In this document: one piece after another, positions 1 through 4,931 of the stretch
How positions within the stretch are numbered: the first letter of the stretch is position 1
Layout: every line of letters begins with the position of its first letter
Assembly: GCA_910578065.1 (NCBI GenBank)
Contig: CAJTPB010000022.1
Coordinates: 9,021 to 29,663, forward strand
DNA from: an uncultured Christensenella sp.
GTDB lineage: Bacteria > Bacillota > Clostridia > Christensenellales > Borkfalkiaceae
Direction: 5' to 3'
DNA length: 20,643 nt
Notes under the pieces: model-generated
What the model saw: only the letters and a program-made list of their open reading frames with translations
What the model was told of the DNA's origin: nothing
Databases searched by the model: none
Position numbers and translations under genes: made by a program

Positions 1-8
1 TGTTCCTT

Positions 9-1292
9 TTAGCCGACTTGCTTTAATTCGCCTGTTGCAAGCGAATAAGAATAAGTTGCGGTTTTATCGCCGAAGTTCTCGTTTGCAACCCATAGCACGG
101 TTTTTTGCGTAAGATTGTACACCGCGCTGTGAACGGTACAGCCGCCACCTCCGTTCCACGTTCTTCTGCCCACTTCTTTTAAAATTTCCATTGCCGCGTT
201 TTCGTTTTCGACTACGCCGCCCGTCGCCTTTAAACGGCTGTTGATATGGTCGTACCGATCGAGTCCCGCCATTTCTTCTTCCGCAACGCCGTCGTAATAG
301 CCGGGGGTTACGATAAAATTGGTGATCCATTGATAGGGGATTTTCGTATTCCCGCGCAGCGTTTCGTACATAGGGTCGTCGTTATAAATTACGTTGAGTT
401 TGCGCACGCTGCCGTCGTTATCCGTTGCGTCCGTTCCCGACTCGGGCACCCATTCCAAAATCGCGCTTTTTCCGCTTGCGTCCGCGATCATATAGTGGAA
501 AGAGGTGTTCGCCGAATCGTGCAGATTATACGAAGAGATCAACGCTACCGCTTCTTCCACGTTGTCTGCGTAGTCGAGAACAAGGCGCAGCATGGTGGTG
601 GAAGTAATGTCTTTTTTGTTAGGATCTTTTTGATCGGTCGCAACCGCGTTTACCTCTTCCAAATTTCCTTGGTAAGACATGTAAATGCCGCAGCTTACGC
701 CCGCGTCGTTGATCCCGTCTAAGGGGGCGTATGCCGCCGCAAGGCAGGTGATCTTGTTCATCAATCCCGTTACGTCTTTTTCGATATCCATGCCCACGTA
801 ATTTAAATCAACGGTGGAAAAAGATTTATGCCTGCCCTCGCCGGGGTCGGAAAGCAGAATACACACGTTCGTTTTATCGAAGTCGTAATTGCGCCCGAAC
901 AGCCGATCGCCCGCGGGCGTTTGCGCCGTGAACGAAGAACAGCCGATATCGCTTAATCCGATATCTACTTTCATCAATCCGCGCGTAATGTTATTGGTAA
1001 TGAATGCGATCAAGTCGGTATCGTTTTTCGCGCCGCCCTGTTCGAGGAATTTGTCGAAGTAGTAGCCGCCTTTCATCTTCATGCTGTACACGGCGCCTTC
1101 TTTGTTCGCGTCGTTCCTGTCGCGTAGCTTGGTAAAACTCGATACGGAAGAAATTTCGTTATTCCATACCGAAACAAAGGTAATGCCGAGCGCCGCCACA
1201 AGGGCAAGGATCACCGCAACCGTTATAATAACGATGCGTTGCCAAAGTTTCAGCTTCTTTTTTTGGGGTGCCGCTTGTTCCGTTTGTTCCAT
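9..1292 (-). CDS. Membrane-anchored Ntn hydrolase, choloylglycine hydrolase / penicillin V acylase-like
   Basis: A 427-residue protein of the linear amide C-N hydrolase (Ntn) family, which cleaves amide bonds in bile salts, penicillin V or N-acyl amino acids. Residues 1-17 are polar and basic, and 18-41 form one transmembrane segment, so the catalytic domain should sit outside the cell. The likely nucleophile is Cys118 (IGCSSFTAQTPAGDRLFGRNYDF region). Arg134 and Asp137 (GRNYDF) lie 16 and 19 residues after it, the same spacing as Cys2, Arg18 and Asp21 in bile salt hydrolases. DGIND (192-196), Asn304 (YNDDP) and Arg346 (DRYDH) fit the other conserved active-site positions. Classical members start at the Cys after Met removal, so here about 117 residues would have to be removed by cleavage at Gly117-Cys118. 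The start has AAGGAG upstream and lies 3 bp after the MarR gene stop, in one operon. The substrate is not known; a C45-type acyltransferase is an alternative. Confidence 0.8.
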   Translation of the reverse strand: MEQTEQAAPQKKKLKLWQRIVIITVAVILALVAALGITFVSVWNNEISSVSSFTKLRDRNDANKEGAVYSMKMKGGYYFDKFLEQGGAKNDTDLIAFITNNITRGLMKVDIGLSDIGCSSFTAQTPAGDRLFGRNYDFDKTNVCILLSDPGEGRHKSFSTVDLNYVGMDIEKDVTGLMNKITCLAAAYAPLDGINDAGVSCGIYMSYQGNLEEVNAVATDQKDPNKKDITSTTMLRLVLDYADNVEEAVALISSYNLHDSANTSFHYMIADASGKSAILEWVPESGTDATDNDGSVRKLNVIYNDDPMYETLRGNTKIPYQWITNFIVTPGYYDGVAEEEMAGLDRYDHINSRLKATGGVVENENAAMEILKEVGRRTWNGGGGCTVHSAVYNLTQKTVLWVANENFGDKTATYSYSLATGELKQVG

Positions 1293-1295
1293 TTT

Positions 1296-1754
1296 TTACT
1301 CTCCTTGTTTTGTTACGCAAGTGCCTGCCTGCGCGATTTTTTGCGAAATGCGGATAAACGCTTGCGCGTCCTCTTCTCCGATCACCGAAACGATTTCCTG
1401 CGCCAAGGCAAGGGAACGTGCGTGCACTTTTAAAAATGCGGAAAGATTCTCTTTTACGGGGCGGACGAAAACGGTGCGCTTATCCGAATCGCCCGCGCAC
1501 TTTTCTAAAAAACCCTTTTTTACAAGCGAATCGACCGTGCGGTTTAAAAGCGATTTCAACATTTTCGTTTCGGCGAGCAGTTCTTTAAAAGAAACCAGCC
1601 CTTCGCCGTCTTGTTTGAATCGCTTGTAAGCGTGCAGCATAACGATTGCTTCGTTATATTGCATGCCCTGCGTGATTCTGCCGTTTTTCAAAATCGCCGT
1701 AAGCCTTACCCACGCCGAAAGCAGTTCTTCGTCAAGCCGCGTTTCTTCCGCCAT
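1296..1754 (-). CDS. MarR-family transcriptional regulator
   Basis: A 152-residue winged-helix protein of the MarR family, which are dimeric repressors often released by small aromatic or lipophilic ligands. The DNA-binding region spans about residues 50-100 (SFKELLAETKMLKSLLNRTV, then VKKGFLEK), followed by a wing with GDSDKRTVFVRP that resembles the family DxRxxR wing. The flanking helices would form the dimer interface. The chosen ATG has GAAGG 8 bases upstream. A longer in-frame version starting 84 bases earlier would begin inside the promoter, so I rejected it. The gene is first in an operon with the Ntn hydrolase. Its promoter carries a palindrome at the transcription start, so autorepression and control of the hydrolase are likely. 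The ligand is unknown; a hydrolase substrate such as a bile acid or acyl amide is only a guess. Confidence 0.82.
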   Translation of the reverse strand: MAEETRLDEELLSAWVRLTAILKNGRITQGMQYNEAIVMLHAYKRFKQDGEGLVSFKELLAETKMLKSLLNRTVDSLVKKGFLEKCAGDSDKRTVFVRPVKENLSAFLKVHARSLALAQEIVSVIGEEDAQAFIRISQKIAQAGTCVTKQGE

Positions 1755-1780
1755 TTTCGAAACCTTCACACTTCGCAATT

Positions 1781-1801
1781 TTAATTCACAAAGTGAACTA
1801 A
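1781..1801. promoter_or_regulatory. Palindromic operator, probably for the MarR regulator
   Basis: TTCAC-AAA-GTGAA is a perfect 5+3+5 inverted repeat (1785-1797). It extends outward to TTA/TAA arms with a single mismatched pair, giving a 21-bp near-palindrome. It begins about 9 bases downstream of the minus-strand -10 box, so it covers the transcription start of the marR-like operon. Size and place are typical of MarR operators. The binding protein is inferred. Confidence 0.65.
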
Positions 1802-1809
1802 TATGCAAT

Positions 1810-1838
1810 ATTATAATCTTTTCCCGATTGCTTGTCAA
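1810..1838 (-). promoter_or_regulatory. Consensus sigma-A promoter of the MarR-Ntn hydrolase operon
   Basis: Read on the minus strand, TTGACA (1833-1838) and TATAAT (1810-1815) are both perfect and 17 bp apart. The start of transcription should be near 1803, inside the palindrome. A promoter this strong usually needs a repressor to be useful, which fits the MarR gene. Confidence 0.88.
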
Positions 1839-1843
1839 GAAAT

Positions 1844-1872
1844 TTGCGTTAATTTCTTTTCTGTGATATAAT
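1844..1872 (+). promoter_or_regulatory. Extended -10 promoter of the DUF4250-HAD operon
   Basis: TTGCGT (1844-1849), 17-bp spacer, then TGA-TATAAT (1867-1872), an extended -10. Only 5 bp separate its -35 box from that of the divergent MarR promoter, so the two promoters may compete for RNA polymerase or respond together to a bound regulator. Confidence 0.78.
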
Positions 1873-1895
1873 CATTCGTAAGAGGAAACAAGAAG

Positions 1896-2072
1896 ATGAT
1901 TTTACCCCAAGACGATTATATTTTGTTGTCTTTTCTCAACACGAAACTGCGCGACGAATATCCTTCGTTCGAAGCGCTGTGCGAAGATTTGGAAATTTCG
2001 GCGGAAGAGGCGCAGTCGCGCATGCGGAAAATCGGCCGCGTTTACGACGGCGCGCGCAATCGGTTTATATAA
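1896..2072 (+). CDS. DUF4250 family small protein
   Basis: A 58-residue acidic, soluble protein that starts MILPQDDYILLSFLNTKLRD and ends with an acidic helix, a KIGRVYD turn and ARNRFI. This matches the DUF4250 pattern (N-terminal LLSxxNTKLRD, then a helix-turn-helix-like pair of helices and a YD.xRNxF end), a small family common in Firmicutes with no established role. The ATG has AGAGGAAA 8 bases upstream. It is the first gene after the promoter at 1844-1872 and is followed after 61 bases by another small gene in the same direction, so they are probably co-transcribed. The helical layout would allow DNA or protein binding, but nothing here proves it. Confidence 0.8.
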   Translation: MILPQDDYILLSFLNTKLRDEYPSFEALCEDLEISAEEAQSRMRKIGRVYDGARNRFI

Positions 2073-2076
2073 AAAG

Positions 2077-2109
2077 TTATCCACAATTCTACAAAACGGG
2101 TGTGGATAA
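2077..2109. promoter_or_regulatory. Inverted pair of DnaA boxes
   Basis: TTATCCACA at 2077-2085 and its exact reverse complement TGTGGATAA at 2101-2109, 15 bp apart. Both match the strict DnaA-box consensus TTATNCACA. The pair lies between two genes of one operon and away from any dnaA, dnaN or rpmH gene. The arms could also fold as a 9-bp hairpin, but no T-tract follows, so a terminator is unlikely. Confidence 0.55.
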
Positions 2110-2133
2110 GTTGAAAGAAAAGAGGAAGTGCAT

Positions 2134-2337
2134 ATGTCGCAATACGATTTAATGAAGCTGTTTTCCGCTTACGACGGAGAGATCGGCGAAGGCGATTTTA
2201 CGCCCGAAGAATTAAAGGAATATCTGCAATACGCAAGCGGGGAACAAGCGCCTCTTACCCCCGCGGAATGGAAAAAACGGTACTTCGAATTTTACGACGA
2301 CGTAAAAGATAAGTCGCTAAAAAAGCAGGATTGGTAA
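2134..2337 (+). CDS. Small acidic hypothetical protein
   Basis: A 67-residue soluble protein, MSQYDLMKLFSAYDGEIGEG and onward, rich in Asp, Glu and aromatic residues, with a basic C-terminus (KDKSLKKQDW). I do not recognise the family. No transmembrane segment, signal peptide or cysteine is present. A GTG two codons upstream is in frame, but it touches the AGAGGAA ribosome site (2121-2127); the ATG is 6 bases away from that site and is the better start. It sits between DUF4250 and a HAD phosphatase with only 4 bases before the next start, so it is probably translated with the phosphatase. The repeated pattern of FTPEELKEYL and LTPAEWKKRY suggests two short helix-starting motifs of similar design. 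Confidence 0.7.
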   Translation: MSQYDLMKLFSAYDGEIGEGDFTPEELKEYLQYASGEQAPLTPAEWKKRYFEFYDDVKDKSLKKQDW

Positions 2338-2341
2338 GGAC

Positions 2342-3061
2342 ATGGGGCAACGAAAACGCTATGATTACGTGATATTCGACGCAGACATGACGCTGATCGA
2401 GTTTAACGAAGACGAGCGCCGCGCATTCCGCGCGGCGTTTTCCCGCGCGGGCGTTTCCGTCGGCGCAGAGGCGATCGAAGCGTGCCGCCGCATATCCGAT
2501 TCCAATTGGGCGGAGCTGGGTTTAAACGACGTGCATCTGCCCGAAATTCAAAAAGAATACCATGCGATTTACCGTAAACACGTATCCACATTGTTTGCGC
2601 TTATCAACAAACTGTATCCGTTGGGCGCGCGTATAAAGGAAGCGGAAGAAACCTTTTTGCGCGTGCTGTGCAATCCTTCCCACACGGTGGACGGCGCGGA
2701 AGAAATCGTACGCTTTCTTGCAAAAGATTACCGCATTTGCATTGCGACGAACGGGCTTTCCGCCATGCAAACGGGCAGGCTTACGGCGTTTACGCCCTAT
2801 CTTTACCGCACGTTTATTTCGGAAGAAATGGGCTGCATCAAACCGAACAAGGCATTTTTTGAAATTGTGCTGCAATCGCTGGGCGCGCTTCCGCAAGCGT
2901 GTATTATGGTGGGCGATTCCCTTTCGAGCGATATTGCGGGGGCGAGGGCGGCGGGCATCGATTGCGTTTGGTTTAACCGTTTCCGCAAGCCCCGCCCCGC
3001 GGGATTACAGATCACGGCGGAAATCGAACGGTTGGCGCAATTAAAAGAATTGTTGCGATAG
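2342..3061 (+). CDS. yjjG: HAD hydrolase, YjjG-like pyrimidine nucleotidase
   Basis: A 239-residue HAD-superfamily phosphatase. All four motifs are present: I, FDADMT with nucleophile Asp13 and acid-base Asp15; II, Thr136 in ATNG; III, Lys167 in KPNK; IV, GDSLSSD with Asp192 and Asp197 for magnesium. The alpha-helical cap is inserted after motif I (subclass IA). The pieces DADxTL, TNGxxxxQxxRL and SEExGxxKPNK are characteristic of YjjG, which removes phosphate from canonical and noncanonical pyrimidine nucleoside monophosphates and so helps clean the nucleotide pool. Length matches the family (about 225-240). The start lies 4 bases after the preceding stop, with AAGCAGGA inside the end of that gene as a likely ribosome site. 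It is last in its operon, before a bidirectional terminator. Substrate assignment is by family resemblance. Confidence 0.82.
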   Translation: MGQRKRYDYVIFDADMTLIEFNEDERRAFRAAFSRAGVSVGAEAIEACRRISDSNWAELGLNDVHLPEIQKEYHAIYRKHVSTLFALINKLYPLGARIKEAEETFLRVLCNPSHTVDGAEEIVRFLAKDYRICIATNGLSAMQTGRLTAFTPYLYRTFISEEMGCIKPNKAFFEIVLQSLGALPQACIMVGDSLSSDIAGARAAGIDCVWFNRFRKPRPAGLQITAEIERLAQLKELLR

Positions 3062-3104
3062 GCGGCGCGCTGTTATTATATAAGCGGATTTTGCGTAAAA
3101 AATT

Positions 3105-3135
3105 GCCCGACCGCTTTCTTTAAAAGCGGTCGGGC
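3105..3135. terminator. Bidirectional intrinsic terminator between yjjG-like gene and queT
   Basis: A perfect 13-bp stem, GCCCGACCGCTTT / AAAGCGGTCGGGC, with a 5-base loop (3118-3122). On the minus strand it is followed by six T residues, a strong end for queT. On the plus strand the T-tract is broken (ATTCGTTATTGTTGTT), so it is weaker there. Confidence 0.88.
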
Positions 3136-3140
3136 ATTCG

Positions 3141-3719
3141 TTATTGTTGTTCGGGGGGCGATTGAACGGGAGTTTTCTTTCCGTCTAAAAAGGCGGAAAC
3201 GCCCTTCTTCCGCATGCGGTAAACAAAATAATAAAGGGGAATCCCCAAAGCATATACCCAAAGTGTTTGCGTCACGATCATAGAAGCGAAGTACGTCCAA
3301 TAGGCGATCGCCGCGGTGGCGTATCCGTTTGATTGACCGTATAAGATCACGATGATCACGGGCACGAGAAAGGCGTTTACGAGTACGGGGAAAATTCCTC
3401 CGACCGCCACTCTTGCTGCATGGTTGCGTAGCAGTTTACCCGCGGCAAACGTAAGGCACGCGGCGATCAGTGTTGCAAGCGAACCCAAAAAGATATCGTA
3501 CACGCCGTAAAGGGAGATCACGTTGCTCAGCATACAGCCGACATACAGCGCGGGGATCGCTTCCGCATAAAACAGGGGAAGAATGCAAAGCGCTTCGGCG
3601 GGGCGTATTTCAAGAAATCCCTGGTACCCGATCGCACCGAACGCGCATGTCAGCGCAACGTACAGCGCGGCGATAATGCCGGCGCGGCAAATGCGCTTTG
3701 CCGTAAAAAAGTGTTTCAT
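3141..3719 (-). CDS. queT: QueT, S component of the queuosine-precursor (preQ1) ECF transporter
   Basis: A 192-residue membrane protein with about five or six hydrophobic segments. The block IRPAEALCILPLFYAEAIPA (residues 38-57), followed by LYVGCMLSN, corresponds to the QueT signature RxSEALxxLPxxxxxAIPGLxxGCxxAN. QueT binds a queuosine precursor and works with the shared EcfT and EcfA ATPase modules, which are not in this window. The start chosen is the ATG at 3719; a reading frame open further upstream would run through the riboswitch and promoter. The ribosome site GAGG lies 11 bases before the ATG and inside the predicted riboswitch pseudoknot. The gene is a single unit between its own promoter and a strong terminator. 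The C-terminal 15 residues (about KTPVQSPPEQQ) are a polar tail. Confidence 0.85.
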   Translation of the reverse strand: MKHFFTAKRICRAGIIAALYVALTCAFGAIGYQGFLEIRPAEALCILPLFYAEAIPALYVGCMLSNVISLYGVYDIFLGSLATLIAACLTFAAGKLLRNHAARVAVGGIFPVLVNAFLVPVIIVILYGQSNGYATAAIAYWTYFASMIVTQTLWVYALGIPLYYFVYRMRKKGVSAFLDGKKTPVQSPPEQQ

Positions 3720-3730
3720 ATTCAGTTTAA

Positions 3731-3772
3731 CCTCGGTTTTTTTATTCGGAAGTGTTCTCCGAAAACCTTCCG
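3731..3772 (-). ncRNA. preQ1 class I-like riboswitch of queT
   Basis: Read on the minus strand: stem P1 CGGAAG (3772-3767) pairs with CTTCCG (3752-3747). The 14-base loop contains TCGG (3762-3759). P1 is followed by an A-rich tail AATAAAAAAA (3746-3737) and then CCGA (3736-3733), which can pair with the loop TCGG as a pseudoknot. A hairpin, A-rich tail and H-type pseudoknot within about 40 bases is the layout of preQ1-I aptamers. The CCGAGG end includes the GAGG ribosome site, so ligand binding should hide it and stop translation. The aptamer starts about 2 bases after the predicted transcription start. Its place before queT supports the call. Confidence 0.72.
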
Positions 3773-3780
3773 TAAGTAAT

Positions 3781-3809
3781 ATCTTATCACAACCAAAAAA
3801 GGCGGTCAA
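3781..3809 (-). promoter_or_regulatory. Promoter of queT
   Basis: On the minus strand, TTGACC (3804-3809), 17-bp spacer, TGA-TAAGAT (3781-3786) with an extended -10. Transcription should begin near 3774, just before the riboswitch. The -35 box is only 3 bp from the terminator of the upstream DUF378 gene. Confidence 0.78.
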
Positions 3810-3812
3810 ACA

Positions 3813-3841
3813 AAAACGGCGGAAAAAATTTCCGCCGTTTT
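3813..3841 (-). terminator. Intrinsic terminator of the DUF378 gene
   Basis: A 13-bp stem, AAAACGGCGGAAA / TTTCCGCCGTTTT, with a 3-base loop. On the minus strand it ends in TTTTTGTTT. The DUF378 stop codon overlaps the base of the stem. Confidence 0.85.
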
Positions 3842-4049
3842 AATTCAGTTGATCGGTGGGGCGAAAGGCGATCAGCCAAAATATCAGCCAAAGCGCGCTT
3901 ACCCCCGTCAGGGATAATAAAGAGCGGTAAACGATATCGTTTCCGAAGCAGATAAACCGCAGTAAATCGAAGCCGGTAAGGGCAAACGCCGCCGCGCCCA
4001 ATCCGAACAGAATAAGCACCGCGCAGCAGATGATTGTGGTAAGTTTCAT
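3840..4049 (-). CDS. DUF378 family small membrane protein
   Basis: A 69-residue protein with two transmembrane segments (about residues 4-26 and 42-62) joined by a loop with GFDLLRFICFGND. The pattern of hydrophobic helix, G/T-FDLxxxxFG, then IVYRSLLSLTGVSALWLI matches DUF378, small inner-membrane proteins of unknown role seen in many bacteria (usual form FDLVAxxFG....RIVYxLVGLAGLY). No clear ribosome site precedes the ATG. It follows the 4088-4345 gene by 38 bases with no terminator between, so it is probably read from that gene's promoter and translated at a low level or by coupling. It ends inside a strong terminator. Confidence 0.68.
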   Translation of the reverse strand: MKLTTIICCAVLILFGLGAAAFALTGFDLLRFICFGNDIVYRSLLSLTGVSALWLIFWLIAFRPTDQLN

Positions 4050-4087
4050 ACAACAAGTATGCGTGTTCCGCGCGCGAATATGTATCG

Positions 4088-4345
4088 CTATAAAATGTTT
4101 TCCAATATCAATTTATCAAATGAGATCTGCTCCATAAAATCGCGCGGCATAAAGTTTACGTGATTAAACTTCGCATAGTTGAACACGTGCGATTTCAGCA
4201 ATACGGGGGTTGGAATATCCAGCTCGCCGCAGATATCGGAAAGATAGCGGAAAAAATTCGAATAGGTAAACTTTTCGCCGCTTTCGTACACCGTTTGTTT
4301 TTCTATGTGCTCTTCGCAAAGCACTTTCGCCCAAATACGAAACAT
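4088..4345 (-). CDS. Conserved small hypothetical protein, apparently leaderless
   Basis: An 85-residue soluble protein starting MFRIWAKVLCEEHIEKQTVY and ending QISFDKLILENIL. The overall plan (a FRIWAK/xRIWxK opening strand, an 'Fxxxxxxxxxxx DLxxP xWL/VLL' centre and a DF..xISFDxLxxxxL end) resembles a small conserved Firmicutes family of unknown function; I cannot name it more exactly. A longer version from a TTG 48 bases upstream is in frame, but the promoter's -10 box ends just 6 bases before the ATG, so the mRNA should start at the ATG itself. It is divergent from the Lrp/AsnC gene and probably co-transcribed with DUF378. Confidence 0.68.
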   Translation of the reverse strand: MFRIWAKVLCEEHIEKQTVYESGEKFTYSNFFRYLSDICGELDIPTPVLLKSHVFNYAKFNHVNFMPRDFMEQISFDKLILENIL

Positions 4346-4351
4346 ACCCCT

Positions 4352-4380
4352 ATTATACGAATTTTCCGCGCAAAAAGCAA
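4352..4380 (-). promoter_or_regulatory. Promoter giving a leaderless transcript
   Basis: On the minus strand, TTGCTT (4375-4380), 17-bp spacer, TATAAT (4352-4357). The -10 box is followed by AGGGGT and then the ATG, so the predicted +1 (7 bases after the -10) is the A of the start codon. The -35 box lies 6 bp from that of the divergent Lrp/AsnC promoter. Confidence 0.7.
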
Positions 4381-4386
4381 ATATAA

Positions 4387-4415
4387 TTGACAAGGAAATG
4401 CGATTGGGTTATAAT
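4387..4415 (+). promoter_or_regulatory. Consensus sigma-A promoter of the Lrp/AsnC-aminotransferase operon
   Basis: TTGACA (4387-4392), 17-bp spacer, TATAAT (4410-4415), both boxes perfect. The start codon is 24 bases after the -10 box. Lrp/AsnC proteins commonly control their own promoter and the divergent one, which would fit this arrangement. Confidence 0.88.
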
Positions 4416-4439
4416 CGAAAAAAACGGAGGGCTTGCGTT

Positions 4440-4931
4440 ATGGATCGGTTAGAAAAAGAAGTGCTTGCAATATTGGCGGAGGATTGCCGTTATCCTGCGG
4501 CAAAGATCGCCGTTATGTTGGAAGAAACGGAAGAAAAAATTGCGAACGCCATTCGTTCGCTGGAAGAGCGCGGGCTTATCGTAAAATATACGGCGATCAC
4601 CAATCCCGATTTGGAAGAAGACGAGCGGGTAGAGGCGTTTATCGAAGTAAAAGTTACGCCGCAAAAGGGGTACGGGTTCGACCGCGTAGCGGAAGAGATC
4701 GCCCAGCACAAAGAAGTAAAAAGTTTGTATTTGATGAGCGGTGCTTACGATTTCGCCGTGATCATCGAAGGCAAGTCGCTGAAAAGCATTTCCCGTTTCG
4801 TATCCGAGCGCATCTCCACGTTCGATTGCGTGCTGTCCACCGCGACGCACTTTATTTTGAAGAAGTATAAGATCGAAGGAACGGTAACGCGCAATTCGGA
4901 CGAAGAACGGAGGCTTTCCGTACAGCCATGA
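4440..4931 (+). CDS. Lrp/AsnC family transcriptional regulator
   Basis: A 163-residue regulator that senses amino acids or related small molecules. Residues 1-60 form the winged helix-turn-helix (LEKEVLAILAEDCRYPAAKI, then EEKIANAIRSLEERGLIVKY). About 65-145 is the ligand-binding RAM domain, with EAFIEVKV, the GAYDFAVIIEG strand and the typical ISTFDCVLSTATHFILKKYK end. Length fits the family (150-165). The ATG has GGAGGG 9 bases upstream; upstream in-frame codons lie beyond the promoter. The stop overlaps the start of the aminotransferase (ATGA), so the two are translationally coupled and the regulator most likely controls the aminotransferase in response to an amino acid. Which amino acid cannot be told. 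Confidence 0.88.
   Translation: MDRLEKEVLAILAEDCRYPAAKIAVMLEETEEKIANAIRSLEERGLIVKYTAITNPDLEEDERVEAFIEVKVTPQKGYGFDRVAEEIAQHKEVKSLYLMSGAYDFAVIIEGKSLKSISRFVSERISTFDCVLSTATHFILKKYKIEGTVTRNSDEERRLSVQP

Noticed and set aside
1755..1838. Longer start for the MarR regulator.
   Set aside because: It would begin at the -35 box of its own promoter, upstream of the transcription start.
4305..4439. Upstream extension of the Lrp/AsnC frame.
   Set aside because: It passes through the consensus promoter and overlaps the divergent gene; the ATG at 4440 has GGAGGG.
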